This document shows, piece by piece, positions 23,732 to 35,305 of a stretch of 64,000 bases of DNA. A model generated the notes under the pieces. That model was not told the DNA's origin. It ran no database searches and saw only the letters and a program-made list of their open reading frames with translations. Numbering within the stretch: position 1 is the first letter of the stretch; every line of letters begins with the position of its first letter. The stretch covers positions 11,210,001-11,274,000 of the forward strand of contig NC_135055.1 in NCBI RefSeq assembly GCF_051014685.1, in the 5' to 3' direction. Position numbers and translations under genes: made by a program. This stretch comes from Ptiloglossa arizonensis. Taxonomy: Eukaryota > Arthropoda > Insecta > Hymenoptera > Colletidae.

Positions 23732-24367
23732 TTACTTGTATATATATAATATCTTTTTATACATTAATTTGTTTAAATATGGCCACTGTACAAATATATA
23801 ATCAGCTATGTAATACAAAATTTTCCCACTTAAAGATAATGTTTTAACTCTACAAAAGCTTTCAACAAATATTATAGTTGTTTGCTTTACACAGAATACT
23901 TTAAATAAAAATGTTATAATACACATAGGAACACAAGTGCCTGGACCATTGCACAAAAGTAAATCTGGGCATTCTCTCCATAAAATTGGAATTGATTGCA
24001 AAGTTGCATGAATAGTAGAATAAACAGATTTGTAATATGGCTGATGAATTTCTCTGCTTCTATGAATTTGTTTTATTTTATAGTCTGTATTATTTTTTTC
24101 TAAGTCTTTCACTTTTTCGATACTCATTACATCTGTATCTGCATGTACATATATTCTTGGTGAATAATTTTCAAAGCTTAAATATTTAAGAATTCTTATC
24201 ATTTCTGCAGTGTGTCCACCAGACCCTAATATTATTATTGTTTTAACAGGATGAATACGAACTGATTTTTGTTCTGTCTTATATGTACAAAATATCATAA
24301 AATATATTCTTGTAATTATTATAAGACAAATAATTATAAAAATGTAAATATAATATATTGCATACAT
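23732..24367 (-). CDS. ALG14: ALG14, UDP-GlcNAc transferase membrane subunit
   Basis: ALG14 anchors ALG13 to the cytosolic face of the ER; together they add the second GlcNAc to dolichol-PP-GlcNAc in N-glycan precursor synthesis. The reading frame is 211 residues from MYAIYYIYIF. I chose this ATG because it directly precedes the expected single N-terminal membrane segment (residues ~3-25), and an acceptor-like TTTTGCAG lies 14 bases upstream, suggesting a 5'UTR intron. Diagnostic motifs are ILGSGGHTAEM (~residues 46-56), LLCNGPGTCVP and VESFCRVKTLSLSGKILYY, then FVQWPYL. The usual C-terminal YIGRLV ending is not seen; here the frame ends LYIYK. Either the tail has diverged or a donor just before the stop (AA/GTAAAA) leads to a further 3' exon. 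The gene lies about 750 bases upstream of the JMJD5 exons on the same strand. Confidence 0.88.
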   Translation of the reverse strand: MYAIYYIYIFIIICLIIITRIYFMIFCTYKTEQKSVRIHPVKTIIILGSGGHTAEMIRILKYLSFENYSPRIYVHADTDVMSIEKVKDLEKNNTDYKIKQIHRSREIHQPYYKSVYSTIHATLQSIPILWRECPDLLLCNGPGTCVPMCIITFLFKVFCVKQTTIIFVESFCRVKTLSLSGKILYYIADYIFVQWPYLNKLMYKKILYIYK

Positions 24368-26397
24368 TTTTCTGATATAACCTGCAAAAATTACAAAACA
24401 AATCAAATACGATATCTCAATAATTAATTTACTTAATTAACTATTGTCAAAAAACCAAGACTAAATTGAAGAGTAGTAAATTATTCTAAAATTTCCAAAT
24501 TCTGTATTCTTTATACATAATTTATTACGCTAAATCCAGCTATATAGTTACTTTTTATCTGACTTAACACTCAACAGTCAACGGGGATACGAGAATCGTA
24601 TTTTTAAATAAGTAAAAACTTAACCTAACATAACCTAAATTTACAAATTTCTATCAAGATTACTTGCCACTGTGTTATTACGTTTCTTTTATGTAATAAA
24701 TGAATCCTACGATTAATTCAGTTACTCTAGCTTATGTTAATCCAATATTTGATTATTGTTACAAGTTTTGATAGTATCTATCTTCTAGAGTGTTCTCATA
24801 GATATTGGCAATATCCAACACTAATATAAAGATATGTTAGCAAAAATAAGTTTAGTAGCATAATCGAAACATTCAATGTTTATGTTTTATTAATTAATAA
24901 TAGAAATTTTAGATTAAATTTGGTTATTTTATATACATACATACATACATATATAAATTATGATTGACATTTTAAAGTCAATACTGATTCAAAACGTAAT
25001 CATTACATCTTTGAAAAATATAAATTTACACATGTTAGTAACAACGATAGAACTCTAAGTAGTGAAATACAAAAAGTATAATTTAATACAATAATTAAAT
25101 AATATAGAGTAAATAAAAGTAAACAATATGAAATATTAAATATATAAATAACACATTACAGTATTAATAATAATCAAATAATTACAATGTTATGGTATTA
25201 ATAACTGTTAGAATCTTTAACATAGATGATTTATTATAGAATACAAAAAGTAACATATAGGAGAGTCCTAACTAAAGCATAGGTAGAAGGAACAGATAGT
25301 GGAATGCATGTACAATATGAATAAAAGCAGAACGAATGAAACATGAATCAACTATGAATCAAATAGAAATAATATATGAACAAAATATGATTGAAATATA
25401 AACAAATTTCTTAATGATATTTATTTAGTTGAAATATGAAAACGTAGTTTCCAATAACAATGTAGGAAAACTTGTAAGTATGAAAACATTTTATATCTGA
25501 AAATCAAATAAAATTTGTGGGCTATGAAACTATTCATATAGAACATGTTCTAAAGTAGGACAGAAAGTTTTTTTTACATTATAGATATAACAGAAAATTC
25601 ATAAATTATGAATGTATTTTAAACTGTCAATTTTTAAATATTTACAGTCATCTAAACTACTATATCTATATATGTATATTAAAATTCATGGCAGTATGTT
25701 TGAACCATGTAATACTTGAACAGTTATATCAGTTTCATTGTTTTATTTTGCAAATTTATCAAGAAAGTTACATATTATAAGGAGTGGTAAAAACGTTTCA
25801 TTATATTCATATTTTTTTTTATAACAAAAAAAAATATAGATTACATTTAGAAAAATATGACTTTGATGCTGTTCTTCATGCCTTCACCTACAAAATCTCA
25901 GTTTTGAAATTTTAATACATTTTTTTTGCAGATTGAAGTAAACACTCAGTATATAGATATATTTAAATAAGTCAATAAATTTTGTTATAGACTTTACTAT
26001 CTCCAAACTATTATTTATACATTTACTTTATTTTATACATTCTAAAAACCCTTAATTTCGTAATTATTCTTCAGCACATTTATAACAGTATTTGCCTTTC
26101 TAAATGTATTTGTATCATGTTTATAATATTTGATTCATTTAAGACCATTGTTAATGAAACAATTTAACATTATGTTCATATCTTGTATTGTATTCACAAT
26201 TATACAGTAATAAATATTTTTGTAATTATTATCTATTAATATAATTGTCATACTGAGTGTATAATTATCATAGTGATGTTAAAACTATTTTAAGACAATT
26301 TTATAAAACATATATAAAATGTTCTTAAAAACATTTAGTTTTTTAATGTAGAGAAAAATTCCTTAATATTTTATTTGTTAAATTCATAATTTCTTAA
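24368..26397. other. Intergenic DNA between ALG14 and the zinc-finger gene
   Basis: This is about 2 kb of AT-rich sequence holding the ALG14 5' flank and the zinc-finger 3'UTR. AATAAA on the minus strand occurs about 25 bases past the zinc-finger stop codon. A short TACA microsatellite lies near 24936-24952. I saw no exon or RNA gene. Confidence 0.5.
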
Positions 26398-29300
26398 CTA
26401 ACTAGATTCAGAAATTTCAATTTTAGAATTTTCCATAAAATCATCTTTTGCATATATGAAATTTCTTTCATTGTTACACATTCTTATTTCACTGTATTGT
26501 AATATGATATCTTCTAGAGTGTTACCATAGTTATTAAATTGCAGAATAATTGCAATTATTTTTTGTACTACCCAAAGATATGTATTGATTGATATATGAA
26601 TCTTCATTTTGTGTTCAAATGCTTGAAAACTGTGTTTAAATTCTATATTACATAATAAACATATCATATCATGGGACTCCAAATAATGAGTTCTATAAGA
26701 TTGTAAGTTTGAGAATTCCTTTAAACATGTTACACAATTAAAACATGTGTTTTCTGCAACACTATCAAATCTTTGATATTCATAAAGAGAAATTAAGCGT
26801 TTCAATCCAAGAATTCTCACTGTATCATTCTGAAATTCTTCCATCCTTTGTTTGTTGTCTTCTTTCAACTCCAAGGAATCCAAAACTATGTGGTGATTTA
26901 TTAAATGTTCTGTTAATTCATCCATAATATACAGATCATTACAAAGCTGACACATCTCTACTTTAATACAATGCCATTTTTCTAAATGAAATTTCATTTG
27001 TACCTTTGTAAGACATATTATATTACACAGCTTACATTTAAATACTTCCTCATCATCGCATAGTAGAGGTATAACACTTAAATTAATACCTGTTTCTGAG
27101 GAAATATTAGCTGTTTCATTTAATACATTTAAATTTGTTGTATTTTTATTCAAAAAAGTAATAAGTTTTTCATTTATCAAGTATGTGTTTTCTTTAGAAA
27201 GTTTAATATCAGAATTACTTGTATTATTCGAATTATGATGTAAACCACTGTTTAGTGGTATAGATAAATCTATGGAATTGTTTACATTATTATAATTATC
27301 AATTGTTGAATGCATAGATTTGTGTCTTTCTAGCATATACATTGTGAGAAAATTTAATTTGCACACATCACATGTATGTGGACCTACAGTCTCTAAATGA
27401 TAATTTGTGTTATGCTGTGTTAAAGATATATTATTGGTGAATTTCAGATTACATCTTTTACAATTCCAAGAAGTGACATTAGTACATATATGAATATTCA
27501 CCATTGCAACTGAAGTAAGAACTTTGTTGCAATTATCACAAATATGGACTACAGATTTGTCATTGTGATAATAATATTTGTGACGCAAATAGTTTCTAAT
27601 TAATGCAAAATTTTCTTTGCATGGATTACATCGCCACTTCTTTTTTTTTTTATTTATATTGATAGTATTATATTTACTAAACAGTTCACAATTTGTTTTA
27701 TCATACATATTGTTTTTCCCCTTTGTAAACAATCTTAATCTTCTTTTAGGTAAAATGTTATATTTCTTCCTAGGTATAGTAATATCATTTATGGAAATAT
27801 TTTCCAGTTTGTTATAATTATTAAAATATGGCATAAGTAAATTTGATAATTCAGGATCTTCAAAAATTGAATCATGTAAGAAAAACATATGTTCTTTTAA
27901 TATTTTTTGAGAATTAAATTTTCTATCACATATATTGCAATGCATTTTTTTTGGTGTATAGATCATAACTTCCTCTTTATCTTTATTAAACATAAAATTA
28001 GTGTTTGCTTTACAACTTATTGAAAATTTATGTTTGATATCATTATCTATACTTTCCTGTCCAATATTATCAATTTTACATTTTTTTGCAATATTTATGT
28101 TAAATTTAATTGATTTCTGTCTTTTTATACCCCTTTCTGATTTCTGTTTAAAATTCACATGTAATATATAATTATATTCAAGTACATCACTTGTTTTCAG
28201 TAAAATATTTTCTTCTTTAATTACATGTTCAACATTTTTATTTTTGGTGCTATTAATTTCTTCATTAATTGCTTTTGATGTTAAAATGTTACATTTTGAT
28301 TCTACTAAATGTGTATTTATTGCAATAGAATTTAATATATTACAGTCATTATAACTGTTACAATAATCTTGTAAATCTTTTGTGTATATATTTGATAAAA
28401 GTGCACTGTCCTTGAGTTTAATTATATTGTTATTTTTCAAAAGTTTTAATATTTTTTGTTCTTTATTCACACCACCATTAGTATTAGAATTTACTGCATG
28501 TTTTGACAGATGCAACAAAAGTGTGTGTTTCTTCTTATAGCTTCTTGAGCAAATATCACAAACATATGAAAAAGCACTATAAAGTGTCTTTGATTTTTTA
28601 TGTCTTCCATTATTTTGATTATTGGTCAAATTTGGAAACTCTGATCGATTAATGAGTGAAATATTTGAAAAATTATTTGAGTTTCTTTCTTCATTATTTA
28701 AATGTTTTATGTCCATTTTCATTTTTGAAGTATTTGTTGTAATTTGAATATCAGAATGCTTTACCTTGCTCATTTTTCTCTCTGGTCCCATTTTTAGTAT
28801 TAAATTACTATTTTTCTTTAAATTTATTTCTTGTGTATTAATGCAAGATTCATCTATATGATTACCTGTTTTTATTATATGATTTTTTTGTTGATTAGAA
28901 ATCTCTGCTAGATTATTTGTAATATTAACAATGGGATTTGCATTCAAAGCATAAGTATTATTAAATACTTGTCCACTTTTATATGTTTTGTATGTTTCAG
29001 CAGTTTCGATCAGTTGTTTTCCATATTTTTCTGTATTAGTCATAGAATTCCAATTAAAATGATCAAAATTGGAATGCACTTCTTCAATATGTTTTTTAAA
29101 ATATTTTATACGTTTATATATTTTTAAACAACAACAGCATTCAAAAATAAATTTATTGTTGTTGTTGTAGTACTTATTATTATAACTATTATTATTATTA
29201 AATTCTTTATTAAAGATAATAATTTCAACTGCAAATGATTTTTCTGAAGTTAGCAAGTTTCCTTTACATTGTAAATGTATATTCATTATATGTTTTTGAA

Positions 29301-32300
29301 AGTGAGACAGTGAATTAATTTTCACATTACAAAGTGTACACTCAATGCATATATCTTCATCTTCTACAAAATTTATCTTGTCCGAAAATTGTTGCAAAAG
29401 ATTAAAAACTTGTTTACAATTAGTACACATTGCTACAACACTTTTTTTTACTCTAGATTTTGAATTAAAAATTCTTAATTTGTTTCTTGTTTGGTCATTT
29501 ATTATATTCTGTTTGTATTTCAGAAAGAATTTTAAAATATTTTCTAATAATTGAGTATCTTGTAATTTGGATTTATTATTTTGTAATGTTTTTGTTTCAT
29601 TAATTTCATTGTTTAAAGGAAATTTACAATTATTTTGTTTCAGTTCCATATTTTTAACTTTTGTGTCAATTTCTTTTATGCCATTTTCTCGGGAATTCAC
29701 ATGTTTTTTTATAAATACTGATTCATGATTTACAAGGGTACCATTATTTTGTTGATCTGAAATCAGAACTGAAAAATTATTTGATTCTTTAAGGGATATA
29801 TTTAACATACATTGAATGTCATTTACTTGTGAACACATTGAATCAGTTATAGAATATTCCTTTATTTTAGACAAACTTAAAATGTCGCTTTCACAAACTG
29901 TTTTCTCTTCTTTCTTTTCCTCTAATTTTTTTTTAGTAAATTGATTTATCGAAACAAAGTCAATAGTTTTTAGATTTGTATCATTTTCTTGATCTAAATG
30001 TGTACTTTTAATCTTTTTTCTAAATATGGGATCTAGATATCTATTTTGATCTCCAAATTTTGTTATAGTTTTATTTTCCACATTTAATTTGTCATTCTTT
30101 TTTGTTTTGATACTTTTGTATTGTTTATATGTAGAATATTGTGCTTGTATAATGTTCCTTGTTGGATGATAATGTGTTCCTTCTTGATTCTTTGTCTTAC
30201 TTTTAGTATAACTTAGAGTACGTATCAGTTGTGGTAGTGTATATAAAGAAAGATCTTCTATTCTAATTAAAGGTACTATCAGTTTTTTATTGTTTGTTAA
30301 ATGTTTAGGTACTGTTAGATTTTCACTTCCTTCAATATTTTTACTTGCTTCTATTATAATATCAGAAGGATTCTTAAAGTTTCTTTTTCTTAATGTTTTT
30401 CTTGCTGCGTCAATGACATTATGGTTACATCTTTTTAATACGTTATACATTTTCTGTTGTTTTATTTTATTTTCTTGTATTTGACCTTCTGATTTTATTT
30501 TTTCTTTAAGTTTTCCATTAGCATTTCTATTTAACTTTCTGTTTACAATAGATTTATTCATTTCATATTTGTCTTCCTCTTCAAACTTCAAAATATTATA
30601 ATCACTTTTTAATTCTGAATTAACTAGATTTTGAAGATTTGTTTGTGAAATAGTTTGTGTAACATTTTCATTATTTTTCAGCTTTAAAAGTTTTCTTTTT
30701 GGATTCTTTGTTATAAAATTATGTAAGTTTTTTTCATGTTTTGTTACATTTAAGATAGAGTGATTTTCATTCTGATACTCCTTTAATACTTTATTGCAGG
30801 AAGAAGTACCACTACGTAAATTACGAGAAAATATATTGGATTTACTATGGAAATGTGTTGTCATTTCTAAATTATTTTCAAATATTGTTTCTTGTTCAAC
30901 TTGAAGTATGTGAGGAATTTTAGTTTTATTTAATTTCCTTTTGTTAGTGCAATTCTCAAACATAAATTCAGATACATTGGTCTCAGATTTGTTCACAATT
31001 TGTTTATCAATATACACGGATTTGATAGCTTTCATTTTTGAATTATCTAAAGTGTAACTAGTAACAGTTGAATCATTCAATGTTTCCTTCTGATATTTTT
31101 GTTTCATTGCAGACCTTGTTTTTATACGTTGTTCTAATGAATCCATTAAGTTTCCTTCCCCGAGTACTATTGATTTTATGTTATTTTTTTCCAATTTATT
31201 TATGCGATGTTTTAGTATTGTATTATGAGTAAAAGTATCCTTATGAAAAGTAGGAACAATTTGAATTTCTTCACCACAATTATCTCTATGACACACATGT
31301 TCCTCGTCTTCTTGATCACAATTAATCTGAATTTTATTGTGCAATTTAACATTATTATTTGTCTGTAAGTTTCTTTTATTAATTCCTTTTTTCTCTGATA
31401 TTTTAAATATTTTATCTTTTGTGATTTCATTGTTAAATCTATTAGACCTCAATATTTTAGATGTTTGTATATTTAATTGAGTGTCACTAATGTTTAAATT
31501 TTTCTGTATTACTCTTTGCTTCTTTTGTATTCTTATTAAATGACTTGTATGTTTCTTTTCCAAAGGTCCACTTTGCTCTGACATAACTGTATGAATTGTA
31601 TTCATCAAATTAATATTATTTATGACTTTATCAGTGTTATGGTTTTCTTGAATATATTTAAGTAGTTTTCCTTCAGATTCTGCTTGTATAATATTTTGGT
31701 CTTCCTGTTTTTTTTTAAGTCTATGTCTATGTTTCTCGATTACAGTTCTTAATCTTTTTTGTTTTGATTCCATAGATACTGTAATTACATGATGAATTCT
31801 TTTTTTATGAGCTTTTAATGTTTTTTCAGAAGAGAAAGAATCAGTACAGAAATCACAATTAAGTAATTTGGTATTATAATAAGAAAAGGTTGTATTTTCA
31901 ATAGATTTTGAAAAATTACTCAGTTTTTTATCAAACTTAGTTTGAATTATCTTGGGTTGTTGAATGTAACTTATGTCTTGTTCTGGAACAATTTGATGTG
32001 CTTTTTCTTTACATTTTGTCCTAATTGTTTTATTTTCTTTTGACTTAAAAGTCTCAACAGATTGTGAATTTAATTTTGTAATACAAACAGGTAAACTTTT
32101 TTGTTCTTCTGTAAATTTATTATTTAAACATTTTTTATTCAAATTTAAAGCATCTTCTTGTTGTTTAATTGTATGGGTTCTCATAGAAATGTCATTATCT
32201 TGAAAATATTTGTTATGTTTAATTAAGTTTAAATTTCTCCTATTTTTTTTCTTACTTTTGGCACAAACATTATTTGATAACTTGCTTTTATTGGATTTTA

Positions 32301-32337
32301 TTTGATCCTTGAACTTTGATTTTGTAAATTTAGTCAT
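26398..32337 (-). CDS. Large single-exon C2H2 zinc-finger protein (1,979 aa)
   Basis: A single uninterrupted frame of 1,979 residues encodes a probable nuclear DNA-binding protein. C2H2 fingers fall at roughly residues 160-183 (isolated), 996-1020, 1064-1086, 1257-1280, 1464-1487, 1567-1591, 1597-1616 (degenerate end), 1621-1645, 1652-1675, 1765-1789, 1791-1815, 1864-1887 and 1887-1911. A lone C-x2-C (CTNC) lies near 967. Between residues ~185 and 960 it is low-complexity, rich in Lys, Asn, Ser and Thr, with no finger. Fingers are scattered singly or in pairs, without the TGEKP linkers of tandem KRAB-type arrays. An upstream AG at 32446-32447 suggests a 5'UTR intron and a coding-only last exon. 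I cannot name an orthologue; it may be fast evolving outside the fingers. Confidence 0.85.
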   Translation of the reverse strand: MTKFTKSKFKDQIKSNKSKLSNNVCAKSKKKNRRNLNLIKHNKYFQDNDISMRTHTIKQQEDALNLNKKCLNNKFTEEQKSLPVCITKLNSQSVETFKSKENKTIRTKCKEKAHQIVPEQDISYIQQPKIIQTKFDKKLSNFSKSIENTTFSYYNTKLLNCDFCTDSFSSEKTLKAHKKRIHHVITVSMESKQKRLRTVIEKHRHRLKKKQEDQNIIQAESEGKLLKYIQENHNTDKVINNINLMNTIHTVMSEQSGPLEKKHTSHLIRIQKKQRVIQKNLNISDTQLNIQTSKILRSNRFNNEITKDKIFKISEKKGINKRNLQTNNNVKLHNKIQINCDQEDEEHVCHRDNCGEEIQIVPTFHKDTFTHNTILKHRINKLEKNNIKSIVLGEGNLMDSLEQRIKTRSAMKQKYQKETLNDSTVTSYTLDNSKMKAIKSVYIDKQIVNKSETNVSEFMFENCTNKRKLNKTKIPHILQVEQETIFENNLEMTTHFHSKSNIFSRNLRSGTSSCNKVLKEYQNENHSILNVTKHEKNLHNFITKNPKRKLLKLKNNENVTQTISQTNLQNLVNSELKSDYNILKFEEEDKYEMNKSIVNRKLNRNANGKLKEKIKSEGQIQENKIKQQKMYNVLKRCNHNVIDAARKTLRKRNFKNPSDIIIEASKNIEGSENLTVPKHLTNNKKLIVPLIRIEDLSLYTLPQLIRTLSYTKSKTKNQEGTHYHPTRNIIQAQYSTYKQYKSIKTKKNDKLNVENKTITKFGDQNRYLDPIFRKKIKSTHLDQENDTNLKTIDFVSINQFTKKKLEEKKEEKTVCESDILSLSKIKEYSITDSMCSQVNDIQCMLNISLKESNNFSVLISDQQNNGTLVNHESVFIKKHVNSRENGIKEIDTKVKNMELKQNNCKFPLNNEINETKTLQNNKSKLQDTQLLENILKFFLKYKQNIINDQTRNKLRIFNSKSRVKKSVVAMCTNCKQVFNLLQQFSDKINFVEDEDICIECTLCNVKINSLSHFQKHIMNIHLQCKGNLLTSEKSFAVEIIIFNKEFNNNNSYNNKYYNNNNKFIFECCCCLKIYKRIKYFKKHIEEVHSNFDHFNWNSMTNTEKYGKQLIETAETYKTYKSGQVFNNTYALNANPIVNITNNLAEISNQQKNHIIKTGNHIDESCINTQEINLKKNSNLILKMGPERKMSKVKHSDIQITTNTSKMKMDIKHLNNEERNSNNFSNISLINRSEFPNLTNNQNNGRHKKSKTLYSAFSYVCDICSRSYKKKHTLLLHLSKHAVNSNTNGGVNKEQKILKLLKNNNIIKLKDSALLSNIYTKDLQDYCNSYNDCNILNSIAINTHLVESKCNILTSKAINEEINSTKNKNVEHVIKEENILLKTSDVLEYNYILHVNFKQKSERGIKRQKSIKFNINIAKKCKIDNIGQESIDNDIKHKFSISCKANTNFMFNKDKEEVMIYTPKKMHCNICDRKFNSQKILKEHMFFLHDSIFEDPELSNLLMPYFNNYNKLENISINDITIPRKKYNILPKRRLRLFTKGKNNMYDKTNCELFSKYNTININKKKKKWRCNPCKENFALIRNYLRHKYYYHNDKSVVHICDNCNKVLTSVAMVNIHICTNVTSWNCKRCNLKFTNNISLTQHNTNYHLETVGPHTCDVCKLNFLTMYMLERHKSMHSTIDNYNNVNNSIDLSIPLNSGLHHNSNNTSNSDIKLSKENTYLINEKLITFLNKNTTNLNVLNETANISSETGINLSVIPLLCDDEEVFKCKLCNIICLTKVQMKFHLEKWHCIKVEMCQLCNDLYIMDELTEHLINHHIVLDSLELKEDNKQRMEEFQNDTVRILGLKRLISLYEYQRFDSVAENTCFNCVTCLKEFSNLQSYRTHYLESHDMICLLCNIEFKHSFQAFEHKMKIHISINTYLWVVQKIIAIILQFNNYGNTLEDIILQYSEIRMCNNERNFIYAKDDFMENSKIEISESS

Positions 32338-33110
32338 TGTGCATTTTATATTATCTTTTGTATTCTTTTGAATATTAATATCTTTGTTATTTTATATTAA
32401 TTTAATGTTTGTACATATCACCTGCACATTCTTCATGTGTAGAATCTGAAAATATATTATAACATACTATAAACCAAAATATTATATTATTTATCCACAC
32501 ATATCAATATATTGTGGATCACTTCATTTTGATCTGTCATTTTATAAAAATAAATAACAATTTTACATATAACTAATTATAAACAATTTGTCTTAAAATT
32601 TTAATAATAACTGAATTAATCCTACTTACAAATTTTGATCATTTTTAGCAAATCTAATTTTCACTATTATTTATATCTTTTGTATTAATAAATATTTTTT
32701 ATATTAGTACCTTTATAAAAAAAAGTTCAATCATGTAATTATTTTCAAAATATAAACAAGTGTATAATATTTACTAACGTAATATATTAATTGTACATAC
32801 ATACACAATTTATTTATGTGTATTACGAAAGTATACCAGTTATGACCTCTGGATTCTAATTGTAGTATGTTACTTCAAAACCATAAGTTTTACCCTCTAT
32901 TTTTTGTTTATATAAACTACAATAGCTGCCAAATACATCCATAGAACCTTCGTTAATGATTCGTGCTGCAAAGAGCATGCGGAAGGTACGGATGAAGACC
33001 CCCTTTTCCTTTACGAGTTTTTAGTCGTCGCGCAACTAACAGGGTAGATGGCGATGCAGTGGCGTTACTGAAGTAGGGGTATAGTTTTGGTATCAAATCA
33101 CAAACGAATT
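32338..33110 (-). promoter_or_regulatory. 5'UTR and candidate promoter of the zinc-finger gene
   Basis: Bases 32338-32445 look like the UTR part of the coding exon: they follow TATTTTCAG on the minus strand and contain a 14-codon upstream ORF. About 0.5 kb further up, 32950-33080 is CpG-rich and contains AGATGGCG (33049-33056), which matches the YY1/Pho core. The transcription start itself is not determined. Confidence 0.4.
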
Positions 33111-34429
33111 ATAACATAGAAGTATAGAGTAGGCTTGGTAGACTTACGAGTGATACGAACATATTGTTTCAACAGTATGTATTTCATTACTTTTAATATT
33201 TCATATTAGCTGAATATAATATTGTATAACCTATAATTGATTAAATGAATCAATTAATGGTCTTAAAACTGACTTAGACTAATTGTAAACTTAGAACTAA
33301 TGATTTGACGGGAGATGTAATGTCTTCGTTCGACGTCTTCGTGATGAACTTAAAACAAAGCTTACAACCAGATAAACAAACTTAACTATACATAGGATGT
33401 GCAATCAAAATTCTCTAAGTCTCCGCTACTTTTGCTAAATACATATATACTCAGATGTTTCACGCACTGTTATCGCCAACTCCTTATTATCTTGCTGACT
33501 TATTAGATTTCTTTCATACCGATGTAATCTCTCAATGTAACATCTAACTAAGAAGTGGCGTAATTATACTATTCAGTAGTGGTGAGACCAAGTAATTGAT
33601 ATTATGTCGAAGGATTGTTTGTCGTATAATACCGAATTAATATGAATTTGAAATAGTTTCTCAATATATACTATGTATAATGTAATAGAAAACTTTTGTA
33701 ACGCTTAAATGTACGCTTAAATGTACGAAACGTTAAATATTTTAATGAAACGTAAGAATATGAATATAACTTTAATGCACTTTAATGAATTCATTTCTAG
33801 TAACACGAGTACCTTTCTTTCTTTCCCATTATGTGAACCTAAATTATATATGTAAGAATATAAGAATATAAGATACATATCACAGAATAAAGATCTGAGA
33901 ATACACGGGACTTGAAAAATTATATTGAGCTGTTAGTCGTATCTCTGAAAGTAATCTCAATTTCATGTTGTTAAATTGTTCTATATTCCATTTGTGAAAT
34001 TAAACGGAACAAGTTTTCTACGTTATCGACTTCGATGGTCCGGTTAAAACAGTTCTCAGAGTTGTCATTCTTAAATGCAATATGCATTGTAGAATACTGA
34101 TTTTTCTCGAGATCGGTATAAATTTTATTTCGCATGTCACTTTTGTAAAATGCATTGTTTAATCGATATCTCATCTGTAGCCTAATCTCGTGATTTTTCT
34201 CTCATAATAAAAATTTGTCTATTCATTTATATACAACAGCTGGTATGGATTCTTTTTGGGATGTAACAGAAGTACATACACATCATATTATAATAAAACT
34301 TAAGGCTCTGTAGTATGCGATATGTAGTATTATTTATTTATGCAGTGCGCAATGATTAATATTTATTTATGGTACTATAGTTGGATTATAACTATCGTGT
34401 AGTGGTGCACTGCTTTAATATATTGCATT
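33111..34429. other. Intergenic DNA between zinc-finger and BTB genes
   Basis: AT-rich sequence between two divergently transcribed genes. A 67-codon minus-strand opening at 33971-34174 has no recognisable motif and no supporting splice signals, so I do not call it a gene. Nothing else was seen. Confidence 0.5.
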
Positions 34430-34652
34430 GTAACACATAGAAAGAAACATAATTGCTTGTACCACTAATAGAGGGCAGGTGTGACGGTGGCCATATTTGT
34501 CAAGTCGAAAGTACACATGTTGTCGAAGCTTGCGCCCCTCTGATTTGAGGTTCTCTAGTTGGGCGTTTCGTAAAAAGTTGAATTGTACAAATAACAATAA
34601 CAAAATAAAGATAGTTGACTACTTTTGATTGGTTTGATAAAACAACTTACAG
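34430..34652 (+). promoter_or_regulatory. Candidate promoter and noncoding first exon of the BTB gene
   Basis: A GC-richer patch (34460-34580) includes GTCACAC on the minus strand, close to the core-promoter Motif 1 of insects, and GGCCAT. It is followed by a good donor CTTACAG/GTAAAT at 34652/34653 on the plus strand. The likely partner acceptor is TCTTAG at 35282, 24 bases before the BTB start codon. Confidence 0.4.
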
Positions 34653-35305
34653 GTAAATGATTTAATAGTTACAGGTACAGAAGGAATTACAGAATTTAGT
34701 TATTTCTTTCTATTTCAGAATCATCGGTAATATCTTAATACTTTTCAGTAAAACACTATGTATCACTAGCTATTTCATGAAATGTCATTTATTATTATAG
34801 AACCAAATTATTAACAAATACACTACATTGTTTTTACATGAAAAATCTATACAAAACATGATTAAGTATAATTTATATTCTTATATATATATTATTACTC
34901 TTGTATACTCTTTGTATAATTTATATTCATATTTTTAAATAATAACGAATAAATATGTTATACTTTTTTAACTATTTATTGATACTTTTAAACTAATATT
35001 TTTTCCTTCTGAAAATTCAATGTACACATATGTCGCCTAAAAATGATTACAATTTATTTTATTAATAGATATTTTAACATTCATCTTTAGTATATCTTTA
35101 TTCTTTTTCTTACAGTTATCTTGCTTTGAAAGGTACTATAATAATATATACAACGATTAATGAAAAATTGAGTGAAAAAGTTGTTTCTTTTGAAAATTAT
35201 TATATACAATGATGGGAACAAATAAGTACTAATTGAGATATGCAGAGGTAACATGAATAAATATTACTACGAAGTACTCTTAGGTGGACGACAGGTTCTT
35301 CAGGA

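Noticed and set aside
26745..31430. Openings antisense to, or in other frames of, the zinc-finger gene
   Set aside because: They are short, lack domains and lie wholly inside a 1,979-codon gene whose fingers are clear on the other frame.
33971..34174. 67-codon minus-strand opening between the zinc-finger and BTB genes
   Set aside because: No motif, no splice support and no reason from context to expect a gene.
34455..34475. CTCF-like core TAGAGGGCAG near the BTB promoter
   Set aside because: The upstream half of the consensus does not fit. One partial match of this length is expected by chance.
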